Made by a program: the position numbers and the translations under genes
Part shown: one piece after another, positions 34,442-48,425 of the stretch
Position numbering within the stretch: the stretch's first letter is position 1
Layout of the letters: each line of letters begins with the position of its first letter
The notes under the pieces: generated by a model
Seen by the model: the letters and a program-made list of their open reading frames with translations, nothing else
Told to the model about the DNA's origin: nothing
Database searches by the model: none
Source: Acidobacterium sp. S8
GTDB taxonomy: Bacteria; Acidobacteriota; Terriglobia; Terriglobales; Acidobacteriaceae
Direction: 5' to 3'
DNA: 64,000 bases
Assembly: GCF_009765985.1 (NCBI RefSeq)
Contig: NZ_LMUM01000034.1
Span: 221,508-285,507, forward strand

Positions 34442-35170
34442 TCAATCGAATTTCCGGCTTGATTTATTACCGTCGACGATTTCCGCGCCCGTTGGACACA
34501 TCGCCAGTAGAGGGCAGGCAGCGCAGTGCTTTTCAAAATCAATTTTGGTACACCGCACTTGGCCGTGCCGCTTCACAAGGCTGTGATGCTCGTCCAGCAT
34601 CGCCGGAGTCCAGGAAACAGGCGCCATCTGCAGAAGCCGTCGCTCGGTCTCGTCTGCAGTCACGCTTTGCGGCACGAGGTGCAGGCGTTTCGCAATGCGA
34701 TCATGATGTGAATCTACAGCAATGGCGCGACCGCGAATCGTGCTGAAGTTTACGACCGAAGCGCTGGTCTTTGCGCCTACGCCTTCGAAGGATTCCAGCC
34801 AGCGGCGAATGCGCTCTTCGCTATGGCCATGCAGAAAATCAAGATTCAGCTTACCGCCGTTCTGGCGGGTAATGCGCCGCAATGCCTTTTGCAGGGCGGG
34901 AGCTTTCTTTTCCGGAAACTTAACAACAGCGATTGTCTCCAACACATCTTGTTCGGGCGCATCGCGCACCTGTTTCCAGGTAGCAAAACGTTTTTCAAGT
35001 GCGTACAACGCTTCATGGGAAACCTCTGTTTTGGTACGTGATGAAAGCATGGAATACACAAGCTGACGCAAAGGGGGCCAGCATTCACGCTGTGGCGGAG
35101 GTCCGTAGGCGGCCAGCAATGCCTGATGCAGCTCTTCAAGCCGCGTGTCCTGAAAAAGAAAAGGACTCAC
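34442..35170 (-). CDS. Endonuclease III-like DNA glycosylase (HhH-GPD)
   Basis: A 242-residue HhH-GPD base-excision enzyme. The helix-hairpin-helix has Lys in FEGVGAKTSASVVNF (about residue 135) and the catalytic Asp follows in AIAVDSHHDRIAKRL (about 152). A Cys cluster of the [4Fe-4S] type stands at the C-terminus: CTKIDFEKHCAACPLLAMC. The first spacing is eight residues rather than the six usual in Nth. It would remove oxidised pyrimidines from DNA. The start is GTG at 35170. It lies after the ankyrin gene on the same strand and before the gyrB terminator. Confidence 0.92.
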   Translation of the reverse strand: MSPFLFQDTRLEELHQALLAAYGPPPQRECWPPLRQLVYSMLSSRTKTEVSHEALYALEKRFATWKQVRDAPEQDVLETIAVVKFPEKKAPALQKALRRITRQNGGKLNLDFLHGHSEERIRRWLESFEGVGAKTSASVVNFSTIRGRAIAVDSHHDRIAKRLHLVPQSVTADETERRLLQMAPVSWTPAMLDEHHSLVKRHGQVRCTKIDFEKHCAACPLLAMCPTGAEIVDGNKSSRKFD

Positions 35171-35232
35171 AATATCTATGTTATGACCTTTTCAATCTGG
35201 AACAAGATGGGGTCATTAGTGTTGTCATAAAA

Positions 35233-35262
35233 AGAAAAGAGCGGCCATGGCCGCTCTTTTCT
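35233..35262 (-). terminator. Rho-independent terminator of gyrB
   Basis: A perfect 14-bp stem: AGAAAAGAGCGGCC at 35233-35246 pairs with 35249-35262 around AT. Read on the minus strand the arm ends in TTTTCT and four more T follow (35232-35229), a classical stem plus T-run. It lies 21 bases beyond the gyrB stop. The A-run on the other arm makes it usable in both directions. Confidence 0.85.
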
Positions 35263-35283
35263 GATTCAAACACAAAGCTGCGC

Positions 35284-38019
<2,736 letters not shown>

Positions 38020-38125
38020 TCAATTATAGCATGCCGGAGGGGTATTTTTGAGTATCTTCCAGGGGCGAAAAAGGCCGCATTTTGGGCGCATTTCGATGCA
38101 AAAAACGCACCAAATACGCCCTTTT

Positions 38126-38728
38126 TCAGTAGTAAAGATACTTCCGCCACTTCTGGTCGCTGTGGCCGATCATCCGCATGATGTGACGGCTGGTGTGGAG
38201 GGTAAATGGACGGGGTTCCCTGAGCAGTTTCATGTCCTGTAACTCGTGCAATAACTGGTTTCCTTTACGCCGGTTACAGCTGTGGCAGCAGGCGACGAGG
38301 TTTTCCCAGGTGGAGAGGCCGCCGCGGGAGCGTGGGATGACGTGGTCGAGCGTCAGTTCACCCGCCGGGAGCACAACGCCGCAATATTGGCAGCTGTTGC
38401 GGTCACGCAGCAGGATATTTTTTCGCGACAAGGCCCGCGTCTGATGGGGAATTCGGCGGTATTCGAGCAGACGGATCACCGATGGCATGGGCATGCGGAC
38501 ACGGGCGGCGTGCAGCGTGGCTCCCTGCTCTTCCTCGGTCTTGGCGACGCCTTTGAGGACCAGCACCAGAGCGCGGCGTGCTCCACAGATGTTAATGGGT
38601 TCATAGGAGGCGTTCAGGACCAGCACTGGCGCCTGCAGGGTTGTCGCGATCTGCGGCCGCACATTTTCGCGCGGGACGGCGGTGTGCTTCTGTTTGCGTG
38701 CGTGAATCATGGCTCTTCCCAATGACAT
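38126..38728 (-). CDS. HNH endonuclease
   Basis: A 200-residue protein with a C-terminal HNH nuclease domain. Zinc-binding cysteines are in CQYCGVVLPAGELTLDHVIP and CCHSCNRRKGN, and the HNH histidine, asparagine and histidine pattern runs through LDHVIPRSRGGLSTWENL. The N-terminal part (NASYEPINICGARRALVLV) matches the family that precedes many bacterial HNH proteins of unknown role. It is probably a non-specific or repair-type nuclease; no restriction partner is nearby. An internal ATG (38710) is a possible start. It lies upstream of gyrB on the same strand. Confidence 0.9.
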   Translation of the reverse strand: MSLGRAMIHARKQKHTAVPRENVRPQIATTLQAPVLVLNASYEPINICGARRALVLVLKGVAKTEEEQGATLHAARVRMPMPSVIRLLEYRRIPHQTRALSRKNILLRDRNSCQYCGVVLPAGELTLDHVIPRSRGGLSTWENLVACCHSCNRRKGNQLLHELQDMKLLREPRPFTLHTSRHIMRMIGHSDQKWRKYLYY

Positions 38729-38774
38729 CTCTCCCCCAAATCTCGATCAAAGACCTGATGAGCACAGCCCCCGG

Positions 38775-39638
38775 CTAGCTGCCGCCGCGAACCGCAGGAA
38801 CCAACTCCGCATCCCAAAACGCCACATCTTCGTGCATCGGCGCCAAAGTGGCGGGCAAGACTGGCGGCTGGATTCGTTCCTGCCGCTGCGCCCGCGCTAC
38901 CGTGGCCACATACACGCTCGCTGCACCCGCCCTGCGCAGCGCCTGCGCGCATGCTCGAGCCGTCGCTCCTGTGGTGTAAATATCGTCAATCAGAAGAAGG
39001 TCTGCGCCCTTTATCTTTTCCGGCGCAGAAACAAAAAAAGCGCCGCGCACGTTGGCGCGGCGCTGGTGCGGGGTTAGACCCGCCTGACTTTCCGTGGCTC
39101 GACGGCGTTCGAGGACGCCCGCAGCCACGCTCAATTTCCACTCGGGGCGCGCCTGCCTGAGCGCTTTGATCGCGGCCCTGGCCAGCAATTCGGCTTGATT
39201 GAAGCTCCGCTGGCGGTGCTTGCTTCTGAAGAGCGGAACGGGAACCACGACCAGCTTCTTCGGTATTCCTTCGACTGCGGCGATCTGCCGGGCGAGCAGT
39301 TGACCCAGCGGCGCAGACACAGGTTCCATTCCGTCGTATTTCAGCAGGTGCAGCAGTTCCCGGAGCTTGTCTTGGTAAAGTCCGTGAGCAACGGCCCGCT
39401 CAAAGGGCGGCGCAGTGGTGCGGCAGAACCGGCAGAGCAAGCGGTCGGCTTCGCCAAAGTCCTGAATTCCGAGGGCTTCGCCGCAAATCGCGCAGAGAAT
39501 TTCATTTTGTTCGGGGAGCTGTTGCCAGCAGGAATTGCAGACAGGGACGCGAGAGAGATGCAGGAGAGATTCGCCACAGAGGCGGCATGGAGCAGGAAAG
39601 AGGGCGCAGCCGAGACTGTCTACCGGACTTCGCAGCAC
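38775..39638 (-). CDS. ComF-family phosphoribosyltransferase-like protein
   Basis: A 287-residue ComF/GntX protein. The N-terminal part has paired zinc knuckles (CRLCGESLLHL, CNSCWQQL, CAICGEAL, CRFC). The C-terminal half is a phosphoribosyltransferase fold with the PRPP loop LLLIDDIYTTGATARACAQA. Other matches are KRHRQRSFNQAELLAR-like basic patches (SKHRQRSFNQAELLA) and RRANVRGAFFV. ComF helps DNA uptake in competent bacteria. The frame stays open to 39875, but the upstream sequence looks non-coding. GTG at 39638 gives the usual length and start (LRSPVDSLGCALFPAPCRLC). Confidence 0.9.
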   Translation of the reverse strand: MLRSPVDSLGCALFPAPCRLCGESLLHLSRVPVCNSCWQQLPEQNEILCAICGEALGIQDFGEADRLLCRFCRTTAPPFERAVAHGLYQDKLRELLHLLKYDGMEPVSAPLGQLLARQIAAVEGIPKKLVVVPVPLFRSKHRQRSFNQAELLARAAIKALRQARPEWKLSVAAGVLERRRATESQAGLTPHQRRANVRGAFFVSAPEKIKGADLLLIDDIYTTGATARACAQALRRAGAASVYVATVARAQRQERIQPPVLPATLAPMHEDVAFWDAELVPAVRGGS

Positions 39639-39999
39639 GCGAGCGACCGCTCTCCATGCTGAGGTACCGGTCTGTCGAACGTCGAGCGCGTTTGCATCAC
39701 GCTGACTAGGGAAGACGCACCTCTCACGGTGGTCTGAACCACCGTTGCACAGGAGTATACAGCGAAACGTTGCACAAATCCAGGTGCTTCGGTTTCGGGA
39801 GCGTGTCAGTTTGAATTCATATTTCTGAGCGGCAGACAACATACCGGCACTCAGCGGAAGCTGCAGGGAAATCAATCAGCGATTTGGTCCGTTATCGCCA
39901 TTCCCAAAGCAGGCACCACCCGAACCTCGACCCGATTCGGATAATCCGGCGTTAGGTCGAGGTTGAACGGCGTAAGACTCTCAGGCCTACCTTCCGAGA
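39639..39999. other. Gap between katG and comF with a hairpin
   Basis: About 360 bases with no convincing gene. The main structure is a perfect 8-bp hairpin, ACGGTGGT (39726-39733) with ACCACCGT (39738-39745), around CTGA. No T-run follows, so it may be a regulatory stem for comF rather than the katG terminator. The open frame that could extend comF to 39875 is doubtful. Confidence 0.5.
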
Positions 40000-42327
<2,328 letters not shown>

Positions 42328-42359
42328 TCAACCAGATGAATGTAGCATTATGAAGTCAG

Positions 42360-42405
42360 ATAGTTCCAATACATAGATCGCATCCTGAGTATAGGTATCA
42401 CCTAT
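42360..42405. promoter_or_regulatory. OxyR-like binding region between katG and oxyR
   Basis: ATAGGTATCACCTAT at 42391-42405 matches the OxyR half-site pattern ATAGnTnnnAnCTAT at every fixed position and is a perfect 6+6 dyad. It overlaps the oxyR start codon. A weaker copy, ATAGTTCCAATACAT at 42360-42374 (8 of 10 fixed positions), lies upstream with centres 31 bases apart. This fits autoregulation and control of katG; binding is inferred. Confidence 0.7.
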
Positions 42406-43270
42406 GGAGTTTCACCAACTTCGTTACGTCTGTGCAATCGCCGATACAGGCAGTTTCAGCCGCGCCGCAGAACGCTGCCAGGTTGCCCAGCCCTCGCTCT
42501 CGCAACAGGTCCTCAAGCTCGAGGAAGATTTAGGAACTAAGCTCTTTGACCGCCTGGGCCGCAGCGTGCGCCTCACTGAGGCCGGTCACGCCTTTCTGCC
42601 CCACGCTCGCTCCATTCTGAGTCAGATGGAGATGGCACGATCAAACGTAGCCGATAAATGCGCGGACGTTCGCGGCAGCGTAGCCGTAGGTATTATCCCG
42701 ACCATTGCGCCCTACCTTATGCCGCGCTATACGACGGCCTTTGCGAAGAAATATGCGGAGGCGAAACTGCGCATCGTTGAAGATACAACGCCGGTCCTGG
42801 TCGAAAGCCTGCGGGACCTGTCGATCGATCTGGCGATTCTTGCCCTCCCTCTGCGTCACAAAGACCTGGAGCTATTTCCTCTTCGCACCGAACCGCTATT
42901 CGCCGTGCTACCCAGAAATCATCCCCTTGCCGCAGCCGAATCACTTGCCCTCAAAGATCTCCGCGGAGAGTCCTTCGTCATGCTGCGCGACGGCCACTGT
43001 TTCCGTGACCTCAGCCTCGCCGCCTGCACGCATGCCCGCGTGACGCCGCGCATCGCGTTTGAAAGCGGCCAGTTCAGCAGCCTCTTTGGAATGGTTGCCG
43101 CCGGCGTCGGCATCTCGCTCGTTCCTGAGATGGCCATAGACCGGAACGCTGGCTGCCGCTATGTACGTCTCAGCGATGCGCGAGCAACGCGCACCATCGT
43201 CGCCGCTGTTCTACGTGGACGCAGCTTCAACCGCGTCCAGCAGGCCTTTTTGTCAGGGATCAAAAACTAG
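42404..43270 (+). CDS. oxyR: Peroxide-sensing LysR regulator OxyR
   Basis: A 288-residue LysR-type regulator. The N-terminal helix-turn-helix is typical (FSRAAERCQVAQPSLSQQVL). The effector domain has the peroxide-sensing pair in DGHCFRDLSLAAC: the cysteines fall at residues 199 and 208, the same numbers as in Escherichia coli OxyR. The protein forms a disulfide with peroxide and activates katG and other genes. It is divergent from katG with an OxyR-like box at its own start. No clear ribosome site precedes ATG at 42404, which lies inside the box. Confidence 0.96.
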   Translation: MEFHQLRYVCAIADTGSFSRAAERCQVAQPSLSQQVLKLEEDLGTKLFDRLGRSVRLTEAGHAFLPHARSILSQMEMARSNVADKCADVRGSVAVGIIPTIAPYLMPRYTTAFAKKYAEAKLRIVEDTTPVLVESLRDLSIDLAILALPLRHKDLELFPLRTEPLFAVLPRNHPLAAAESLALKDLRGESFVMLRDGHCFRDLSLAACTHARVTPRIAFESGQFSSLFGMVAAGVGISLVPEMAIDRNAGCRYVRLSDARATRTIVAAVLRGRSFNRVQQAFLSGIKN

Positions 43271-43441
43271 GAGAGCATCGATTCGCGCGGCGGTGAAAGG
43301 TTACGTCTCAAATAACTCCAACTCGCCAATGCGCGCATTGAACGTCGAGAAATGGCCAAGCCCCAGTTCACTCCGGAATCAGGTCTATTCGGAAACTCTG
43401 GAGGCAAACTGGTTCGTGGCCCGTTTCGCGGCAACAATACT

Positions 43442-45919
43442 CTATTCAGCCCGCAATGCGTCTACGGGGTCGACCGTCGAGGCTCGGCGGGAGGGCAGAT
43501 AGCAAGCCAGGTACGAAGTGGCGATCACGCCGACTGTGATTGCGATGTAGGTGATCGGATCGACCGGGCTTACGTTGAACAGCAGCGACGACATCAGGCG
43601 CATGGTGATGAAGGCGACGACGAGGCCGCAGGCTACTCCTATGGCTGTGAGCAACAATCCCTGGCGGACGAACAAGGCGGTCAACGCGCTGCGCTGCGCG
43701 CCGAGGGCCATGCGGATGCCGATTTCACGCGTACGCTGTGAGACGGAATATGAGATGACGCCATAAATTCCTATGATTCCGAGCAGCAGAGCCATGCCTC
43801 CGGCGACGCAGAGCATGACCAGCGTGAAAGAAGTCCGCGCCATGGATTTCGTATAAAGCTCGCCAAGAGTCGCGGGATTCGCGAGAGGCACATCCGGATC
43901 GATAGACCAGACCTGCTGCTGAATCTCTTTCATGAAGGTCTGCGAGCCCGCGCGGGGGCTGCGGATGACGAAAGCAACACCGCGCCGCAGGTCCTGTTTC
44001 TGGCCTTCGAAGTTGATTGGAAAGATGGGCCAGTAGACGGTCGAAGGCGCGGGCTTATCGACGCCGTCATCGTGCATGTCCTGGGCAACTCCGACGATCT
44101 CACGCCAGTCGTCGGTGGTTGCCACGCGAATTCTTTTGCCCAGCGCACCGTTTGCATCGTGCCAGTACTCGCGCGCGAAATTTTCGGAGATGATGGCGAC
44201 CGGTCTCTTCTGATAAGTGTCTTCCCAGGTGAGATCGCGACCGGCCACAAGATGTGTTCCCAGGGTTGCGAAGAAGCCGGGCGAGATGAATTTGAAGCGG
44301 CGAATTGGAGGCAGCTCACCTTCGCCATACACATGGTCCTGGGCAAACAATACGTCGTTTGAATCGCGCCCATCCATGGGGACCGCGCTTGAGAAGCTGA
44401 CGGCAGAGACGCCGGGAATTGCTGCGAGCTTGTCGAGAATATCCTGCTGCATCCGGATCACGCGCTCAGGCTGAGAGTCCGGGATTTGCGTTTCCGGAAT
44501 GTAGAAACGGAAAGACTGTATGGCTTCCGGCTGAACGAAGCCTGGAGAGACGTGGATCAAGGCGCGGAATGTGCGGATCATCAGTCCGGAGCAGATCAGC
44601 AGGACCAGCGCGAGCGCTACCTGCACGACGACGAGGGCCTTGCGCGCGCGATGCCGCTCGCGGCTCTGGCTCAACGCGCGGCCGCCTTCGCGGAGGCTGC
44701 TGTTTACGCTTGCGCCGGCATATTTGAGGACAGGAATGGCTCCAATCAGGAGGCTGGTGAAAAGAGCGAGACCGAGCGTGAAGAGCAGAACGGGAATATT
44801 GATGCCGATTTCATGGATACGCGGCAGGCCAGTGGGCGCAATCGCCACGAGAAGCCGCAGTGCGCCGTAAGCGAGTGTTAGACCAAGCAGGCTGCCTGCA
44901 ATGCCAAGAACGACACTTTCAAAAAGTAGATCTCCCGCAATGCGCTTCCAGTCGGCACCGAGGGCGGAGCGAACTGCCAGCTCCTGACGGCGTCCTTCGA
45001 CACGTACCAGCAGCAGGTTGGCGACATTTGCGCAGGCGACCATGAGAACCAGAGCGATTGAACCCATGAGCACCCACAACACATTGCCAATGTCGCCGAC
45101 AACGTCCTGCTTCAGCGGCCGAAGATTGGGCATGATGCGAGCTTTTTCAAAGATGGTGGGGCTAAACCCTTCGGGAGCAGGAAAGCTGCGCAGAACTACC
45201 GGAAGCAGTCGCGCCATGTCGGCGCTGGCTTGCGCCATAGTCACTCCGGGCTTTAAGCGGGCAAGAGCGCTCTGGCTGAAGTTGCCGAGCTTTGTCTTGC
45301 TGCGGTCCCATTGGAAAGGCAGCACCAGCGCTGCATCTTCATAGTCGAGAAAATGAAAATCTCTGGGCAGAACGCCGATGATCTCCCGCGGCTTGCCGTC
45401 CACTGTGATCGAGCGTCCGATGACGGATGATTCGCCGCCAAACTTCTTCTGCCAGTATCCATAGGAGAGCAGAACGGTCTGTGGCGCGCCGGGAGAGTCG
45501 TCCTTGCGGGTAAATAAGCGTCCCAGCGTGGGAGCGACGCCGAGAATCGGCAGCGTACCATCGGTGACATCAAGCCCTCGCAGATGTTCCGGTTCTCCAG
45601 CTCCGGTCACATCCAACGAATCGCTGTCGTAAACGCCGATGTCCTGGAGCGTGGTGTTTTGTTCGCGGTCGATAAAGTAGATCGACGGCGACATATTCAG
45701 TTCCTTGATGTTGATTCCGGGCGCGGTGTGCCAGACGCCGATCAACTGTTCAGGATGGGTATAGGGCAGCGCCTTGAGAAGAACACCATCGACGACGCTG
45801 AAGATTACGGTATTCGCGCCTACACCAATGGCGAGCGTGAGCAGCGTGATGGTGGTAAAGAGTGGCGCGCGGCTTAGCCTGCGCAGGACCTGCTTCAGTT
45901 GATCGTTGAACATTGCCAT
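43442..45919 (-). CDS. Orphan MacB/FtsX-like permease (ADOP family)
   Basis: An 825-residue protein with a MacB periplasmic core domain at about residues 20-245 after one membrane span, then an FtsX span block (about 290-420). A second periplasmic segment (about 440-680) and a second FtsX block (about 700-820) follow. This two-part layout without an ATPase is the acidobacterial duplicated orphan permease family. Its role is unknown, possibly export or envelope stress. No ATPase or outer-membrane partner is nearby. The last span ends in RRASTVDPVDALRAE, the usual end of this family. Confidence 0.93.
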   Translation of the reverse strand: MAMFNDQLKQVLRRLSRAPLFTTITLLTLAIGVGANTVIFSVVDGVLLKALPYTHPEQLIGVWHTAPGINIKELNMSPSIYFIDREQNTTLQDIGVYDSDSLDVTGAGEPEHLRGLDVTDGTLPILGVAPTLGRLFTRKDDSPGAPQTVLLSYGYWQKKFGGESSVIGRSITVDGKPREIIGVLPRDFHFLDYEDAALVLPFQWDRSKTKLGNFSQSALARLKPGVTMAQASADMARLLPVVLRSFPAPEGFSPTIFEKARIMPNLRPLKQDVVGDIGNVLWVLMGSIALVLMVACANVANLLLVRVEGRRQELAVRSALGADWKRIAGDLLFESVVLGIAGSLLGLTLAYGALRLLVAIAPTGLPRIHEIGINIPVLLFTLGLALFTSLLIGAIPVLKYAGASVNSSLREGGRALSQSRERHRARKALVVVQVALALVLLICSGLMIRTFRALIHVSPGFVQPEAIQSFRFYIPETQIPDSQPERVIRMQQDILDKLAAIPGVSAVSFSSAVPMDGRDSNDVLFAQDHVYGEGELPPIRRFKFISPGFFATLGTHLVAGRDLTWEDTYQKRPVAIISENFAREYWHDANGALGKRIRVATTDDWREIVGVAQDMHDDGVDKPAPSTVYWPIFPINFEGQKQDLRRGVAFVIRSPRAGSQTFMKEIQQQVWSIDPDVPLANPATLGELYTKSMARTSFTLVMLCVAGGMALLLGIIGIYGVISYSVSQRTREIGIRMALGAQRSALTALFVRQGLLLTAIGVACGLVVAFITMRLMSSLLFNVSPVDPITYIAITVGVIATSYLACYLPSRRASTVDPVDALRAE

Positions 45920-46043
45920 GCGACACGCCTCGCTCGATCATGCAAATTTTGCCCGGATAAGGCGCAGCTCTCCCACGCCAGGTCTAGTGATACGTCGTAC
46001 GTCAGGAAATCTCCGGAAGTTCCAGAGTAGTTGTCTTAGGCAG

Positions 46044-46958
46044 TTAAACGGTGATCTTCTTCGTCGCAGGAGCCGCCTGCTTTCCCATCAGCGTCGAAAA
46101 GACCCCGGCAACGACTAGAAAGACGCCTACGAGTTGAAATGGAGCCAGCCGCTCGCCTGCGAGCACAGCTCCGGCAAAGAGGGCTATGACTGGATTTACA
46201 TACGCATAGCTGGCGACGCGGGTTGTAGGTTCATTGGCAATAAGCCACACATAAGCGGTGAAGGCTATGATCGAGGCCGCCACCACAAGATAAGCCATGC
46301 TGCCGAGAATGAGCGGCCGAAGGAGCACGTTTGTTGGCGGCATGCGGCTTAGTTCTCCCGTCAATGCGGAGAGCACGAAGATCAGGCCGCCGCCAACGGC
46401 CATCTGCCATCCGGCATTGAGTGTCTGGGGCTTCGGCAAAGAGAGACTGCGCGACCAGAGTGTTCCACCAGCCCAGCAGAGCGTGGCAGCGATGAGAATG
46501 AGCAATGCCAAGGTTGAGATATGAGTTGACGAATGAGACGACGGCAGAGCGAGCATGGCGACTCCGACGAAGCCCAGAAAGACTCCAATGATGGAGAGCA
46601 CCGAGGCTTTCTGCGATCGCAGGATCGTGAGCTCGCCGACGAATATCCAGACTGGAATCATGGCGGAGATGACAGCGGCAATCCCTGATGGCACTTGAAT
46701 CTCAGCCCAGAAGAGTCCCGCATACATGCAGGTGAACATGATGAAGCCGAGCGCACCCGCGCCGAGCCATTGCCGCCACGAGCAGATGCATTCACCTCGC
46801 AGATAGCTGTAGAGGACCAGTAATAATCCAGCGAGAGCGAAACGGAAACCAGCAGCAAAGAACGGTGGCACTGCGGCAACGATTTCACGGATTGCGAGGA
46901 AGGAGCCGCCCCACAGAATGTAAATTGCAGCGTAGGCCAGCAGCTTGCGGATGGACAT
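46044..46958 (-). CDS. EamA/DMT-family transporter
   Basis: A 304-residue inner-membrane protein with ten predicted spans made of two EamA repeats. The first begins YILWGGSFLAIREIVAAVPP with AALIGPFF-like spacing, and the second carries SFTAYVWLIANEPTTRVASY and YVNPVIALFAGAVLAGERL. The family includes metabolite and amino-acid exporters such as RhtA/YdcZ types; the substrate is unknown. It follows fumC on the same strand with a 24-base gap and may be the last gene of the poxB-maeA-fumC unit, which would suit export of an organic acid or amino acid. Confidence 0.93.
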   Translation of the reverse strand: MSIRKLLAYAAIYILWGGSFLAIREIVAAVPPFFAAGFRFALAGLLLVLYSYLRGECICSWRQWLGAGALGFIMFTCMYAGLFWAEIQVPSGIAAVISAMIPVWIFVGELTILRSQKASVLSIIGVFLGFVGVAMLALPSSHSSTHISTLALLILIAATLCWAGGTLWSRSLSLPKPQTLNAGWQMAVGGGLIFVLSALTGELSRMPPTNVLLRPLILGSMAYLVVAASIIAFTAYVWLIANEPTTRVASYAYVNPVIALFAGAVLAGERLAPFQLVGVFLVVAGVFSTLMGKQAAPATKKITV

Positions 46959-46982
46959 GGTATAGCATAACGCGCGTGTATC

Positions 46983-48404
46983 TCACTTTTTGAGCGGGTG
47001 CGTCATGTCTTGCGGTCGCACCCATTGATCGAACTGTTCTCCAGTAAGGAAGCCCAGCTTAAGAGCTGCTTCGCGAAGGCTGATGTCTTCGCGGTAAGCG
47101 GTGAGGGAGATTTTCGCCGCCTTCTCGTATCCGATATGCGGATTGAGGGCCGTGACGAGCATGAGCGAATTGTCTAGATTGTCCTTGATCCGTCTTTCGT
47201 CTGGTTCAATTCCTCTGGCGCAGTGCTCGGTGAAGGACCGGCAGGCATCGGCAAGGAGTTCGGCGGATGTAAGAACGTTATGCAGGATCACGGGCTTGTA
47301 GACATTGAGCTGAAAGTTTCCCTGGGAGCCGGCGAAGGCGACAGCATGATCGTTGCCAAAGACCTGCACCGCGACCATGGTGAGCGCTTCGCACTGCGTG
47401 GGATTAACCTTGCCGGGCATGATGGAAGAACCGGGTTCGTTCTCGGGGATTTTGAGCTCGCCTAAACCTGCTCGCGGGCCGCTAGCATACCAGCGGACGT
47501 CGTTAGCGATCTTCATCAGCGCGCCTGCGAGCGTACGCAGCGTTCCGCTTACTGTAACTATGCCGTCATGGGCGGCGAGTGCAGCGAATTTATTGGGAGC
47601 AGAGATGAATGGCTTACCGGTTTCTTCGGCAATGTGGTGCGATGCCACTTCGCCAAAGCGTGCATCGGCGTTGAGTCCTGTACCGACGGCTGTGCCGCCG
47701 ATGGCTAATTCATAGATCAGCGGGAGCGACTTGCGAATGCCTTCGAGAGACTGTTCAAGCTGTGCCACCCAGCCAGAGATCATCTGTCCGACGGTGAGCG
47801 GAGTTGCGTCCTGAAGATGGGTTCGCCCAATCATTACGATGTCCGTGTAGACCCACGCTTTTTCATCGAGCACACTGCGGAGTTCGTCGACCGCAGGAAT
47901 GAGTATGTTTTCGATCGTCTCGACGGCGGCGATGTGCATCACGGTTGGAAAGGTATCATTCGACGACTGGCTGCGGTTGACATCGTCGTTGGGATGAACC
48001 GGCTTCTTCGATCCGAGAACGCCGCCAGCGAGTTGGATTGCGCGATTGGCGATTACCTCGTTGGCATTCATATTGGTCTGCGTGCCGGAGCCGGTCTGAA
48101 AGACGACCAAGGGGAATTCGTTATCCCAGCGACCGTCGATGACTTCCTGAGAGGCGCGCGCGATCAGATCGACTTTTTCTTTCGAAAGCTGGCCTAGATC
48201 GCCATTTGCCAGCGCAGCAGATTTTTTCAGAATACCAAGCGCGCGTATGACAGAACGGCCCCAGCGGAAGCGCTCTACGCCGATGAGGAAATTGATGTGG
48301 GATCGCTGCGTCTGCGCCCCCCAAAGATGTTCGGACGGCACCTCCACATCTCCAAGAGCGTCTTCTTCGATCCGAAAGGAATGATTTGTTTCGCTGGCTG
48401 GCAT
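46983..48404 (-). CDS. fumC: Class II fumarate hydratase FumC
   Basis: A 473-residue oxygen-stable fumarase. Family regions include the N-terminal [18 protein letters not shown], the substrate-binding [17 protein letters not shown], the catalytic [15 protein letters not shown] and the signature [17 protein letters not shown]. It interconverts fumarate and malate in the cytoplasm. It starts 21 bases after the malic enzyme gene stops, so the two very likely share an mRNA and chain fumarate to malate to pyruvate. Length matches FumC; a longer N-terminus than Escherichia coli FumC is small. Confidence 0.96.
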   Translation of the reverse strand: MPASETNHSFRIEEDALGDVEVPSEHLWGAQTQRSHINFLIGVERFRWGRSVIRALGILKKSAALANGDLGQLSKEKVDLIARASQEVIDGRWDNEFPLVVFQTGSGTQTNMNANEVIANRAIQLAGGVLGSKKPVHPNDDVNRSQSSNDTFPTVMHIAAVETIENILIPAVDELRSVLDEKAWVYTDIVMIGRTHLQDATPLTVGQMISGWVAQLEQSLEGIRKSLPLIYELAIGGTAVGTGLNADARFGEVASHHIAEETGKPFISAPNKFAALAAHDGIVTVSGTLRTLAGALMKIANDVRWYASGPRAGLGELKIPENEPGSSIMPGKVNPTQCEALTMVAVQVFGNDHAVAFAGSQGNFQLNVYKPVILHNVLTSAELLADACRSFTEHCARGIEPDERRIKDNLDNSLMLVTALNPHIGYEKAAKISLTAYREDISLREAALKLGFLTGEQFDQWVRPQDMTHPLKK

Positions 48405-48425
48405 GATCGTTTTCTCCGCTGCGTG

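Noticed and set aside
39639-39875. N-terminal extension of ComF
   Set aside because: The extra residues are Cys/Arg/Ser-rich without family similarity; GTG at 39638 gives a normal length.
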